DNA of 64,000 nucleotides. It comes from a gamma proteobacterium endosymbiont of Lamellibrachia anaximandri (GTDB taxonomy: Bacteria; Pseudomonadota; Gammaproteobacteria; Chromatiales; Chromatiaceae). The translations under genes were made by a program, and so were the position numbers. The DNA is taken from assembly GCA_016756855.1 (NCBI GenBank), contig JAESPD010000006.1, positions 47,401-111,400 of the forward strand, written 5' to 3'. The notes under the pieces were generated by a model. That model worked only from the letters and a program-made list of their open reading frames with translations. It had not been told where the DNA came from and did not search any database. The stretch's first letter is position 1. Every line of letters starts with the position of its first letter. Below, piece after piece: positions 9,425 through 18,173 of this stretch.

Positions 9425-10005
9425 ATTATGAATCACTCAGCTTTATCTTTCTGAATGCCGTGCTGGCCAATAACTTCGTGCTCGCCCTGTTTCTCGGCCT
9501 TTGTCCTTTCCTGGGCGTATCTGGAAAATTGAACACTGCAGTGCCGATGGGATTGGCAACGATGTTCGTGATGCTGGTGAGTTCGGTCTGTGCCTACGGA
9601 ATCAATATCGTGCTGGTCGGTTTGGATATCGAATTTCTGCGCTTGATCGCCTACATCGTAGTGATTGCCAGTGCCGTCCAGCTGGTCGAGATGACACTGA
9701 AAAAATTCTCCCCCGGCCTGTTTCGCGCTTTGGGTATCTTCCTTCCCTTGATCACCACCAATTGCGCGATTCTTGGCCTGGCGCTTTTCCAAACCTTCAA
9801 GGAGTATGATTTCCTGCAGTCGCTGGTCTACGCATTGGGAGCGGGCACCGGCTTTATCCTGGCCATTATGCTGATGGCAGGACTGCGGGAAAAACTTGAG
9901 CTTTCAAATCTCCCCAGTGTGACCCAGGGTGCGGCCGTCAGTCTGATGCTGGGCGGATTGCTCTCCCTGTCATTTATGGGCTTTGCCGGACTTGGAGGGC
10001 AATAG
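9421..10005 (+). CDS. rnfA: Rnf complex membrane subunit RnfA
   Basis: Integral membrane subunit, partner of RnfE. Six hydrophobic helices are visible in 194 residues. The centre-binding cysteines lie in LFLGLCPFLGVSG and TTNCAILGLAL, mirroring those of RnfE. The start overlaps the rnfE stop. In clostridial-type rnf operons rnfB follows rnfA. Here only a 65-residue cysteine-rich membrane protein follows, and no RnfB ferredoxin subunit is found anywhere in the window. Confidence 0.95.
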   Translation: MNYESLSFIFLNAVLANNFVLALFLGLCPFLGVSGKLNTAVPMGLATMFVMLVSSVCAYGINIVLVGLDIEFLRLIAYIVVIASAVQLVEMTLKKFSPGLFRALGIFLPLITTNCAILGLALFQTFKEYDFLQSLVYALGAGTGFILAIMLMAGLREKLELSNLPSVTQGAAVSLMLGGLLSLSFMGFAGLGGQ

Positions 10006-10007
10006 GG

Positions 10008-10205
10008 ATGTTGCGAGATGTACTTATTGCAATAGTGTTGATTCCCACACTGCTGCTCTGTTGGTTACTGGTGCAGTCCGTCAGCAGACGTTTTTCGAAG
10101 GCACACCCCGAGTTGGGGCCGGCACGTGAAGAGGGGGCCGGTTGTGGAAAGAGCTGCCTTTGCAGCGGTAGCAGTTGCCAACATAAAAAAAAGGGCAATC
10201 GATAG
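10008..10205 (+). CDS. Small single-span cysteine-rich membrane protein in the rnfB position
   Basis: I do not recognise this 65-residue protein with certainty. It has one N-terminal membrane helix (about 4-24), a basic SRRF stretch, and a short cytoplasmic tail with C46, C50, C52 and C57 followed by HKKK. The start two bases after the rnfA stop is preceded by GGAGGG at good spacing. Two readings are possible. The tail C-x-C-x4-C plus lysines resembles the NqrM type of single-span protein, which delivers iron to the NqrD/NqrE centre; RnfA/RnfE are homologues of that pair. Alternatively the helix plus SRRF plus cysteines mimics the N-terminus of RnfB without its ferredoxin domains. Position and RBS support a real gene; the function is inferred. 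Confidence 0.7.
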   Translation: MLRDVLIAIVLIPTLLLCWLLVQSVSRRFSKAHPELGPAREEGAGCGKSCLCSGSSCQHKKKGNR

Positions 10206-10218
10206 AAGGGGGGCAACC

Positions 10219-12624
10219 ATGTGTGAATCATCCCATCAAGCCGATAACGGAGAGCAAACGGTGAGCGAGCAAATCATCTGGTTCGAAAATCTCAACATGC
10301 AGCAGGTCAACCAAGTAGGCGGAAAAAATGCTTCACTGGGAGAGATGATCAGCACACTTTCGGAAATGGGCGTCAGCGTACCCGGCGGTTTTGCCACCAC
10401 TGCCCACGCCTTTCGTGAGTTTATCCACCACAATCGGCTGGAAGAACGCATTGAGTCTCTACTGTCGCACCTCGACACTAATGATGTAGAGGCACTGGCG
10501 AAGGCAGGCCAATCCATCCGCCAGGCAATCATGGATGCGCCCCTGCCGACAGTGCTCGAAAATGCCGTCACGGCCGGTTATCAGAAGCTGGCGCACGACA
10601 ACGATGGCGATCCTGCAGTAGCAGTACGCTCATCCGCCACCGCTGAAGATCTGCCGGATGCGTCCTTTGCGGGACAGCAGGAGACCTATCTCAATGTTAC
10701 CGGCATCGATGAGGTACTCCTTGCCATCAGGCGTGTCTTCGCTTCTCTCTATAACGACCGCGCCATCGCCTACCGGGTACATCAGGGTTTTGATCATGAA
10801 GAGATCGCCCTCTCCGCCGGTATTCAGCGCATGGTGCGCTCGGACATCGGCTCCGCCGGCGTAATGTTTACCCTGGATACCGAATCCGGTTTCGATGACG
10901 TAGTTTTTATCACCAGCGCCTATGGTCTGGGTGAAACCGTAGTGCAGGGTGCCGTCAATCCGGATGAGTTCTATCTTCATAAAGCCAACCTGAAAACCGG
11001 GCGCCCGGCCATTTTGCGCCGCACCCTCGGCAGCAAGGCTCTGAAGATGATCTACGGTAATGAGGATCAGGAAAACGTGGTCACGGTGGATGTGGCTACC
11101 GAGGCGCAACGCCGGTTTTCACTCACCGATGAACAGATCGAGGCACTGGCACGTCAGGCACTGACCATCGAAGAACACTATGGCCGTCCGATGGATATCG
11201 AGTGGGGACTGGACGGTGAAGATGGCCAACTTTATATCCTTCAAGCAAGACCCGAGACGGTTGAGAGCCGCATCGACCATGCCAAGGTGGAGCGTTTTCA
11301 CCTGGAAGAACGGGGAGTGGTGCGGGTGCAGGGTCGCGCCATCGGACAGCGTATCGGCTCCGGCTCTGTCAAGATCATTGCCGATGTCTCGGAGATGGCC
11401 CGCGTCGAAGAGGGTGATGTGCTGGTAACAGATATGACAGATCCCGACTGGGAACCGGTCATGAAGAGGGCTTCGGCCATTGTCACCAATCGTGGTGGAC
11501 GCACCTGTCACGCCGCCATCATCGCCCGGGAACTGGGTATCCCTGCGGTGGTCGGTTGTGGCAATGCCACGGCCAAATTGAAAGATGGCGAAGAAGTCAC
11601 CGTCTCCTGTGCTGAAGGGGATGACGGGTTGATCTATGAAGGCCTGCTGAGATACAGCGTGACCCAGGGAGATAAGGTCGCCCTGCCCCCGCTCTCCACC
11701 AAGATCATGATGAATGTGGGTAATCCCGGACGGGCCTTTGGCTTTAGCCGCATCCCCAACGCCGGCATCGGGCTTGCCAGAGTCGAGTTCATCATCAACA
11801 CCACCATCGGTGTCCACCCCCATGCACTGATGGAGTATGAGCAGCTGCCGGAGGCGCTACACGCGCGAATAGAAAAACAGATTGCCGGTTATCCCGGCCC
11901 GGTGGAGTTCTATGTGGAAAAACTGGTGGAGGGCATCTCCACCCTCGCCGCCGGTTTTGCTGGCAAGCCTGTCATCGTGCGCATGTCCGATTTCAAGTCC
12001 AATGAATATGCCAATCTGATTGGCGGTGAACGCTACGAACCGAAAGAGGAGAACCCGATGCTTGGTTTTCGCGGCGCTTCCCGTTATATCTCGAAAAAGT
12101 TCCGCTCCTGCTTTGAGCTGGAGTGCAAAGCACTCAAACGGGTGCGCGAAGAGATGGGATTCGACAACGTCGAAATCATGATCCCCTTCGTCCGCACCCT
12201 GGAAGAGGCAGCAGAGGTGATCCGGTTGCTGGAGGCGAATGGACTCAAACGGGGAGAGCATGGCCTGCGTGTCATCATGATGTGCGAACTGCCTTCAAAC
12301 GCCATACTGGCAGAGGATTTTCTGGCCTATTTTGACGGTTTTTCCATCGGCTCCAACGACCTCACCCAGCTGACATTGGGACTGGACAGGGATTCAGGAC
12401 TGGTGGCCAACAGCTTCGATGAACGCAACCCGGCGGTGAAAAAGATGCTAAGCATGGCGATTGCCGCTTGTCATAAACAGGGCAAATATGTCGGCATCTG
12501 TGGCCAGGGACCATCCGACTATCCGGACTTGGCCCACTGGTTGATGGAGCAGGATATCAGCAGCATCTCGCTGAATCCGGATACCGTGATAGACACCTGG
12601 AAAATGCTGGCGGAGTCTGAATAG
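10219..12624 (+). CDS. ppsA: Phosphoenolpyruvate synthase (pyruvate, water dikinase)
   Basis: Converts pyruvate, ATP and water to PEP, AMP and phosphate, the entry to gluconeogenesis from pyruvate. Visible: N-terminal nucleotide-binding domain with [11 protein letters not shown], phosphohistidine domain with the catalytic H431 in [17 protein letters not shown], and a C-terminal PEP-binding barrel with the cysteine near 761 ([11 protein letters not shown]). Two starts compete: ATG here with a strong AGGGGGG site, or GTG at 10261 with GGAGAG, which matches the E. coli N-terminus better. An ATG at 10126 would overlap the preceding small gene and is unlikely. It fits with NifJ upstream as a pyruvate-producing step. 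The stop codon lies in the tip of a hairpin element. Confidence 0.94.
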   Translation: MCESSHQADNGEQTVSEQIIWFENLNMQQVNQVGGKNASLGEMISTLSEMGVSVPGGFATTAHAFREFIHHNRLEERIESLLSHLDTNDVEALAKAGQSIRQAIMDAPLPTVLENAVTAGYQKLAHDNDGDPAVAVRSSATAEDLPDASFAGQQETYLNVTGIDEVLLAIRRVFASLYNDRAIAYRVHQGFDHEEIALSAGIQRMVRSDIGSAGVMFTLDTESGFDDVVFITSAYGLGETVVQGAVNPDEFYLHKANLKTGRPAILRRTLGSKALKMIYGNEDQENVVTVDVATEAQRRFSLTDEQIEALARQALTIEEHYGRPMDIEWGLDGEDGQLYILQARPETVESRIDHAKVERFHLEERGVVRVQGRAIGQRIGSGSVKIIADVSEMARVEEGDVLVTDMTDPDWEPVMKRASAIVTNRGGRTCHAAIIARELGIPAVVGCGNATAKLKDGEEVTVSCAEGDDGLIYEGLLRYSVTQGDKVALPPLSTKIMMNVGNPGRAFGFSRIPNAGIGLARVEFIINTTIGVHPHALMEYEQLPEALHARIEKQIAGYPGPVEFYVEKLVEGISTLAAGFAGKPVIVRMSDFKSNEYANLIGGERYEPKEENPMLGFRGASRYISKKFRSCFELECKALKRVREEMGFDNVEIMIPFVRTLEEAAEVIRLLEANGLKRGEHGLRVIMMCELPSNAILAEDFLAYFDGFSIGSNDLTQLTLGLDRDSGLVANSFDERNPAVKKMLSMAIAACHKQGKYVGICGQGPSDYPDLAHWLMEQDISSISLNPDTVIDTWKMLAESE

Positions 12625-12747
12625 TGTTCATCCAGAAACAATGTTTTAACCACAAGGGACACGAAGAGCACGAAGGTAAAAGATTGATTAGCAATGAACT
12701 TTCTTCGTGCGCTTCGCGGTTAGATATGGGTTTCCGGATAGACACTA
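12622..12747. mobile_element. MITE-like hairpin element downstream of ppsA
   Basis: A 126-base interrupted palindrome. The left tip TAGTGTTCATCCAGAAAC pairs with the inverted right tip TAGTGTCTATCCGGAAAC (15 of 18 identical). Inside, the left AACCACAAGGGACACGAAG type tract pairs with the inverted AACCGCGAAGCGCACGAAG tract. The unpaired centre is about 25 bases. Both ends carry TA, consistent with a TA target duplication as left by IS630/mariner-type elements. There is no coding capacity. The left TAG is the ppsA stop codon. Confidence 0.6.
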
Positions 12748-12778
12748 AATAGTCTCTGTCTGGAAAAACCGCTTTGAT

Positions 12779-12867
12779 GTAGTCCGGTTCAAGCGCAGCG
12801 GAACCGGCAGTCTCAAGCCATCTATCGATTTGAGAACGCCTGATCCGCTACACTTGATCAGGCCTAC
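12779..12867. repeat. REP-like pair in inverted orientation
   Basis: Two palindromic units face each other: 12779-12808 (GTAGTCC head, core AAGCGCAGCGGA) and 12838-12867 (core TCCGCTACACTT, ending GGCCTAC). The arrangement is like a BIME. With the hairpin element just before it, it fills most of the 360-base gap between ppsA and the next gene. I see no further gene in that gap; 12868-12984 holds only the upstream region of the NTF2-like gene. Confidence 0.75.
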
Positions 12868-12984
12868 GTCTCAACACCTGAAAATTCTTGAAAGCCGTGG
12901 CGTCGAATGTAACCATCCGTCGTGGAACGGCCAGTCGAAATGATAGCCCGAAAATGTACAACCATCCGGATAACGAGGATCAGC

Positions 12985-13401
12985 ATGAGCAACAGTTTTG
13001 AAACCCCCCAGGACGCTGAAGACGCCTACTATGACGCCATCGATGAAATGGACCTGGAGGCCATGATGGCCGTTTGGGAAAAATCTGATGAAGTTCTCTG
13101 TCTGCTGCCCATGTCACCCGCTCAGAGAGGGCTGGAGGCAATACGCAAAGTCTGGGAACCTATGTTGAGCGGGGATATGGTGCTCAACATGGAGATCAAA
13201 CATTTGAGTTGGATCGAAACAGATAGTATTGCCATCCATCTGATCAAAGAGATTGTCAATATTCCCGGTGCACCGGAAACTCAGCCGGTTTACGCCACCA
13301 ATATCTACCGCCGGGGGGGAAATGGCTGGCGTATTCTGATGCATCAGAACAGCCCGACTCCACCGGCACAAGGAATCATTCCCCCCACCATGCAGCGATA
13401 A
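12985..13401 (+). CDS. NTF2/SnoaL-like fold protein
   Basis: A 138-residue soluble protein of the nuclear-transport-factor-2-like superfamily. The N-terminal helix ETPQDAEDAYYDAIDEMD and the following ALMAVW-type segment (AMMAVWEKSDEVLCLLP) are typical of small ketosteroid-isomerase-like proteins of unknown substrate. The ATG is chosen because GAGGA lies seven bases upstream; a start 63 bases earlier would add an atypical basic extension. It lies 17 bases before a thioesterase gene and is probably co-transcribed with it. Role not known. Confidence 0.8.
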   Translation: MSNSFETPQDAEDAYYDAIDEMDLEAMMAVWEKSDEVLCLLPMSPAQRGLEAIRKVWEPMLSGDMVLNMEIKHLSWIETDSIAIHLIKEIVNIPGAPETQPVYATNIYRRGGNGWRILMHQNSPTPPAQGIIPPTMQR

Positions 13402-13418
13402 CAGTTTATTTTGCCGCT

Positions 13419-13778
13419 ATGGAAAACCATAAACTCGTCCTCCCTGAACACCTCAACCACTACGGCTACCTGTTTGGCGGCAACCTGCTCAAGTGGGTCG
13501 ACGAGTACGCCTGGATTGCCGCCAGCCTGGAACATCCAGGTTGTAAATTCGTCACTATCGGCATGGAGAATCTGGCTTTTAAAAAGAGTATCAAATTGGG
13601 CACCATCCTCCGCTTCGATGTCAGTAGAACGGAGAGCGGCAACACCTCCGTCCAGTATCAGGTGGATGTCTTTGCGGACAATCTGGAGACGGGGGCGGAG
13701 GCATCTGTTTTCTCCACCAGCGTCACTTTTGTCTGCCTGAACGAAGCGGGGGAGAAAACACCGATCGCGCCGGGTTAA
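13419..13778 (+). CDS. Hotdog-fold acyl-CoA thioesterase, YciA-like
   Basis: Probable cytosolic acyl-CoA hydrolase of the YciA/BFIT hotdog family. The motif HLNHYGYLFGGNLLKWVDE carries the conserved asparagine/glycine and aspartate positions of the active site. The later SVTFVCLN strand is also typical. At 119 residues it is slightly shorter than E. coli YciA (about 132). Substrate preference cannot be read from sequence. It ends 15 bases before a REP-type palindrome and faces rmuC convergently. Confidence 0.85.
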   Translation: MENHKLVLPEHLNHYGYLFGGNLLKWVDEYAWIAASLEHPGCKFVTIGMENLAFKKSIKLGTILRFDVSRTESGNTSVQYQVDVFADNLETGAEASVFSTSVTFVCLNEAGEKTPIAPG

Positions 13779-13793
13779 TCCGAATTAGTCTGT

Positions 13794-13824
13794 TCCCGGA
13801 TTACACAAGCTCCATCCGGGCTAC
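13794..13824. repeat. Second REP-type palindrome, overlapping rmuC stop
   Basis: The arms CCCGGAT (13795-13801) and ATCCGGG (13814-13820) enclose a 12-base loop, followed by CTAC, i.e. a GTAG head on the minus strand. The sequence differs from the AAGCGCAGCGGA type seen elsewhere and resembles the widespread GTAGCCCGGATGGAG class. Its GTAG supplies the TAG stop of rmuC. Lying between convergent genes it may also act as a transcription end signal. Confidence 0.7.
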
Positions 13825-15413
13825 GGCAATTGGCTTCCGGTTTCAGATCCACTGTCGTTGCCGGATCGTGACTCTTTGAAAACAGGCAGATCGGGTCCCC
13901 GCTCCTCTTCCAATTCCACCTTTTCGATCTTTTGGAAGCGACGACTGATCTTTTTTGCCGAGACATTCACATCGTTGACATCACGATTGGCCAAATCAAT
14001 ATGCACGGCAAGCTTGTCCATACGCTCCTGAAAACGGCCAAAATCCTTGGAAAGCGCCTGTAGATGCTGCTGGATAACATGCACCTGCTCACGGGTAGCG
14101 GCGTCCTTCAATACGGCCCTTGCAGTGGTCAGTATCGCCATCATGGTGGTGGGTGAAACCAGCCAGACGCGTTTGCGATAGGCATTCTCCACCAAGTCGG
14201 GGAAGTGGGCATGGATTTCGGCAAATACGGCCTCTGCCGGGATGAACATCACCGCACCGTCTGAGGTCTCCCCGGCGATGATATATTTGCCGGCGATATC
14301 ATCGATATGTTTGCGGATATCCTGACGAAACTGACGTTTTGCCTGCTTGCGGTCGGCTTCTGACAGCGCGGTGTCCTGCATGCGCTGGTATGCCTCTAAC
14401 GGAAACTTGGCATCGATCACCACATTACCCGTTGGATCAGGTAGAAACAGCATGCAATCTGCCCGCTTGCCGTTACCCAGTGTGTGTTGCAATGAAAATC
14501 CGGACTCCGGCATCACATTGCGCACCAAGGCGTTGAGTTGAACCTCACCGAAGGCGCCGCGGGAACGCTTATCTGAAAGAACCTCCTGCAGGCTCACCAC
14601 ATTGCTCGAAAGCTCGGTGATCTTTTTCTGCGCCTCGTCTATACGTGTCAGGTGGATAAGCACCTTGGAGAAGGTCTCCGTCGTCTTCTCAAAACCTTCG
14701 TTGAGCCGTTTTTCAACCTGGCCACTGATCTCTTTCAGCCGCTGGTCGGTGGTTTCGGCCAGTGCCTGAACCCGTTTGCCAAGACCGTCTGCATGCAGGA
14801 TCAGCGCTTCTCCCACCTGTTTGCGCACCTCCGTCATGCCATTGTGCAGCGCTTCCTGCTGCGCCTTCATTGCATCCAACTGACGCTCATCGAATGCCTG
14901 ACGGTGGCTGACCAGCGACTGAGAAAGTGCCTCTTTCAGTTCCATCAGTTTCTCATGTTGGGCCAAACGCCCCTCATGCAGGCTGCCGGCAACAGTGGTC
15001 TGCAACTGCTCAAATCGCTCCAGCAATTCCACACGCAGGCGACCAGCATCTCCGGTCAAGGTCTGTTGCATCTCAGCAAAACGGCGTTCAAGCCCCAAGT
15101 AAAGCTTATCGGAACGCTCCAACAAATGTTGTTGCAGCACATGCAGGGAACGTTGTTGGGCCAGGGCACCCTTGGCCATCCGATCTCCCAGATCCTGACT
15201 GGTCTGGGAGAGTTCGCGCAGCATCACCCGCTCCTGTTCCCGCAGACGTTCATCGCTCTGCCGATGACGACCCTCCTGCGTCTGTGCCAGGGCCAGTTGG
15301 TGCTCCAGGATTTTCCACAGCCAGCGCAGCACCATGAGCAGCATGAGCATCAACAGCAACATTATAGCCAGGGCGGCCTGTTGCCATGGGGGTAGTTGCA
15401 AGAGTGTCTCCAT
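13821..15413 (-). CDS. rmuC: DNA recombination protein RmuC homologue
   Basis: RmuC limits inversion at short inverted repeats in E. coli and has a nuclease-like core. The 530-residue protein has one N-terminal membrane helix (about 12-32), a long coiled coil rich in Q, E and L (about 35-260), and the conserved RmuC domain with MLFLPDPTGNVVIDAKFPLE and FIPAEAVFAEIHAHFPDLV. The C-terminal tail is charged. It is monocistronic and convergent with the thioesterase gene; the stop codon lies in a REP-type palindrome. Confidence 0.93.
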   Translation of the reverse strand: METLLQLPPWQQAALAIMLLLMLMLLMVLRWLWKILEHQLALAQTQEGRHRQSDERLREQERVMLRELSQTSQDLGDRMAKGALAQQRSLHVLQQHLLERSDKLYLGLERRFAEMQQTLTGDAGRLRVELLERFEQLQTTVAGSLHEGRLAQHEKLMELKEALSQSLVSHRQAFDERQLDAMKAQQEALHNGMTEVRKQVGEALILHADGLGKRVQALAETTDQRLKEISGQVEKRLNEGFEKTTETFSKVLIHLTRIDEAQKKITELSSNVVSLQEVLSDKRSRGAFGEVQLNALVRNVMPESGFSLQHTLGNGKRADCMLFLPDPTGNVVIDAKFPLEAYQRMQDTALSEADRKQAKRQFRQDIRKHIDDIAGKYIIAGETSDGAVMFIPAEAVFAEIHAHFPDLVENAYRKRVWLVSPTTMMAILTTARAVLKDAATREQVHVIQQHLQALSKDFGRFQERMDKLAVHIDLANRDVNDVNVSAKKISRRFQKIEKVELEEERGPDLPVFKESRSGNDSGSETGSQLP

Positions 15414-15470
15414 GACCCAGACTATACCGGATCAGGAAGCTCATAGGGTGAGCCTGCGCGGCAGTTCCAG

Positions 15471-17864
15471 TCAACTATCGGCGACTCTCCTTTCGACGAT
15501 ATCGAGCAGGGAGATGATACGCTGGGAAAGAGGATCAACCTGACCGAGCAACTCTCCTGCCTCTGCCTCGCTGCCCGCATTTTTCTTCTGCACGATCTGT
15601 TTGATCAATGCATGCATCTCGGCATGGGGTGCCTCCAACTCGCGCATTTCAGGAATCGCACCGTAGAGGGAGAGGCCTTCCGAGTAGTACCACTTGCCAA
15701 GGATGCAGTCATGATGGGACACAGCCTCATTTTGGCTCATTGACGTTTGCCCATCCAGAAAACCCTGCAACCTTGCCTTCCAGGCCAGGTGAGCCGATTT
15801 GGCCGCTGCGAAATCGATAGTTGCCTCACCGGAAATTTTGAACTGGCTGACTGTCTGCTGCAGTCCTGAAGCCCGTTGCCCCAATTCACTGATGATAGAA
15901 CTGGTCTGACGGGCATGATCAGCAGTCTCATGGCTGGTGTCACTGATATGAACCACATTTTTACTGATCTCATCCGCCACTGAATGCTGCTGTTCAGCTG
16001 CAGTGGCAATCTGAGTATTCATAGCGCTGATCGTGGAGACCGCCTCAGCGATGGAGACCAAAGACTGCCTGGCCCGCTCCGCCTGCTCAAGATTCTGTTT
16101 CGCTGTCTGGGTGCCGGATTTCATCACGGAAGCTGCATCACGTGCGCCCGCCTGCAGCCGTACGATCATATTTTCGATCTCAACGGTGGACTCCTGGGTG
16201 CGCGTCGCCAGCTCTCTGACCTCATCCGCCACCACGGCGAAGCCACGACCCTGCTCTCCTGCCCTCGCCGCCTCAATAGCCGCATTCAGTGCCAGCAGGT
16301 TGGTCTGTTCAGCAATCGACTTGATTACATCGAGGATTTTGCTGATCTCAGCACTGTCATCCTCCACCTTGAGGATGGAATTGGCAGCCATTTCAACCTC
16401 ATCCGCAAGCCGCTTGATGGAGGAGGCGGTCTCTTCCACTATCTCACGACCATGCCCTGCTTCATTATCCGCCAACTGTGCGGCCTCACGGGCAGTTTGC
16501 GCACTATCCGCCACCTCGCCGATGGAGATGGACATCTGATGCACAGCTGTTGCAACCTGCTGAGTACTGGCTTCCTGCTCGATCACCTCGCTGCTGATCA
16601 CAGCCGCGATCTCCGACGTCTCGGCCACGCCGCCAATCACCGTACTGGTGGAGTTTGCCGTCTCCCGTACCAGCCCCTGAATCTTGTCCACAAAGCGATT
16701 GAAACTGCTTGTCAGAAGACCGATCTCATCACTACCACCACACGCCATTCGCCGTGTCAGATCCCCGTCACCACTGGCGATATCATCCATCATGCCAGCG
16801 GCACGGCGTAGCGGCACAGAGACCATGCGACTGATGACAACAGCGATCAACATACTGATTATCAGACCGCCTGCCAGCAGTAAAAGGACCAGACGATTGG
16901 TGCTTTCCGCCTCGGCCAGCAGATCATTGCTGGTCTCGTGTATCGCAATTTTCTGGCGTTCGACCAAGTCACTTACCTTGGCTTCAATGGTCTTAAAGAT
17001 CGGGCTTATCTGACTCTTGATCAGCCACACGTCGGTTCGCCAGCGGTCGCTGCCATGGATCTCGACCATCTTTTTCTGGGCCTGATCAAAGGCTGCATAG
17101 TCAGTGGTAAACTGTTCAAGTGCCTCCTCCTCCTCAAAGGTGAGTGCTTCACCATAGGCTGAGATCTTGTCAATCTGTTCTCTCGCTCTTTCCATATAGA
17201 GCGCCAGATTCTCCAGCTGCGCCTGGTTACGAAATGCCAGGTATCCCCGGATACTGCCCATCACGGTAGACCAACTGTAACGAAGCTCGTTGACTGCAGA
17301 AAGCAGCGCCAATCTGGAACTGTCCTCTGCCCCCTCCGCCTCCTCTAATTCAGATTCGATCATCTGGGTCGCCAGTTGCAGCAGACTCCGGTTCAGGGGA
17401 TTCACATACTGATTTGCATGGGCGATGCCGGGAAAGTTTTTCTCATTTTCCGCAGCGGAAGCCAGCAGCTCTTTCTGCACACTGGTGGAATTTTCCAGTT
17501 CGACTGCAATCGACTCCACCAACATCCTGGCATCGGGATCGCTGGATATGGATGGTAGCGCCCTGAGGTTCTGAAGTGTCAGGGTGACAGCGTTCATCTT
17601 CTGTTTGAAGGACTTGAGATGCGCCTGCTCTTTGCTCAGCAGGTAAAATCCCAGTACTCCGTAGGCATTATGCAACTGCGTCGCCAGTTCGGCAGAGAGC
17701 AGCGCCGTAGGCTGCCGCTCCTCGACCACCTCAAAAACGGCATGCCTGACCTTCTGAAGACTGAACAGGGTCACCCCCGAGGAAGCCACCAGCACCACCA
17801 GGACAACTGAAAACCCAATGAGTATTTTATAGCTGATCCGCATGTTGGATAGAAACTGTTTCAT
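15471..17864 (-). CDS. Methyl-accepting chemotaxis protein with C-terminal CZB zinc-binding domain
   Basis: Inner-membrane chemoreceptor of 797 residues. Order: membrane helix 1 (about 10-32), long helical periplasmic ligand domain (about 35-315), helix 2 (about 317-340), HAMP (about 343-395), signalling hairpin with the tip around 521-560 ([20 protein letters not shown]), and a C-terminal chemoreceptor zinc-binding domain (about 685-785). The CZB signature is visible: H..W in HLAWKAR, then [11 protein letters not shown], then paired histidines in [12 protein letters not shown] domains bind zinc through three His and one Cys and sense oxidants such as hypochlorite in known cases. The ATG used here is preferred over a TTG 13 codons upstream. 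No other chemotaxis genes are adjacent. Confidence 0.93.
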   Translation of the reverse strand: MKQFLSNMRISYKILIGFSVVLVVLVASSGVTLFSLQKVRHAVFEVVEERQPTALLSAELATQLHNAYGVLGFYLLSKEQAHLKSFKQKMNAVTLTLQNLRALPSISSDPDARMLVESIAVELENSTSVQKELLASAAENEKNFPGIAHANQYVNPLNRSLLQLATQMIESELEEAEGAEDSSRLALLSAVNELRYSWSTVMGSIRGYLAFRNQAQLENLALYMERAREQIDKISAYGEALTFEEEEALEQFTTDYAAFDQAQKKMVEIHGSDRWRTDVWLIKSQISPIFKTIEAKVSDLVERQKIAIHETSNDLLAEAESTNRLVLLLLAGGLIISMLIAVVISRMVSVPLRRAAGMMDDIASGDGDLTRRMACGGSDEIGLLTSSFNRFVDKIQGLVRETANSTSTVIGGVAETSEIAAVISSEVIEQEASTQQVATAVHQMSISIGEVADSAQTAREAAQLADNEAGHGREIVEETASSIKRLADEVEMAANSILKVEDDSAEISKILDVIKSIAEQTNLLALNAAIEAARAGEQGRGFAVVADEVRELATRTQESTVEIENMIVRLQAGARDAASVMKSGTQTAKQNLEQAERARQSLVSIAEAVSTISAMNTQIATAAEQQHSVADEISKNVVHISDTSHETADHARQTSSIISELGQRASGLQQTVSQFKISGEATIDFAAAKSAHLAWKARLQGFLDGQTSMSQNEAVSHHDCILGKWYYSEGLSLYGAIPEMRELEAPHAEMHALIKQIVQKKNAGSEAEAGELLGQVDPLSQRIISLLDIVERRVADS

Positions 17865-18173
17865 AGTCGTTCTTATAAATCTGCCGGGCAATGCTTGCCG
17901 CAATGAAAAAATACTGCCACATCCGAATAACAGTAAGGGTGGGAATCTCTATATTTACTGCGTTCCCTTCCTTCTTCTCCAACTTATCGGCCCATTCGCC
18001 AACTTCTTTAGTCAGACACACATAAATCCATGATTTTACTGTGGGTTAGCCAGTCTATATGGATTGGAAACAGCGGCAATAACACACCATAACAGGAGAT
18101 GTCGGCACATGGATTTGCAACCAGCGACTACTCGATATACCTTTCCCATCCCTTTTCAACATCCAACTGCCCA

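Noticed and set aside
10126..10218. Upstream ATG for ppsA giving 31 extra residues
   Set aside because: It overlaps the small cysteine-rich gene and lacks homology to PEP synthase N-termini; the ATG at 10219 has a strong ribosome binding site.
14652..15395. Plus-strand open frame opposite rmuC
   Set aside because: It arises from the coiled-coil codon bias of rmuC, has no ribosome binding site and shows no recognisable domain.
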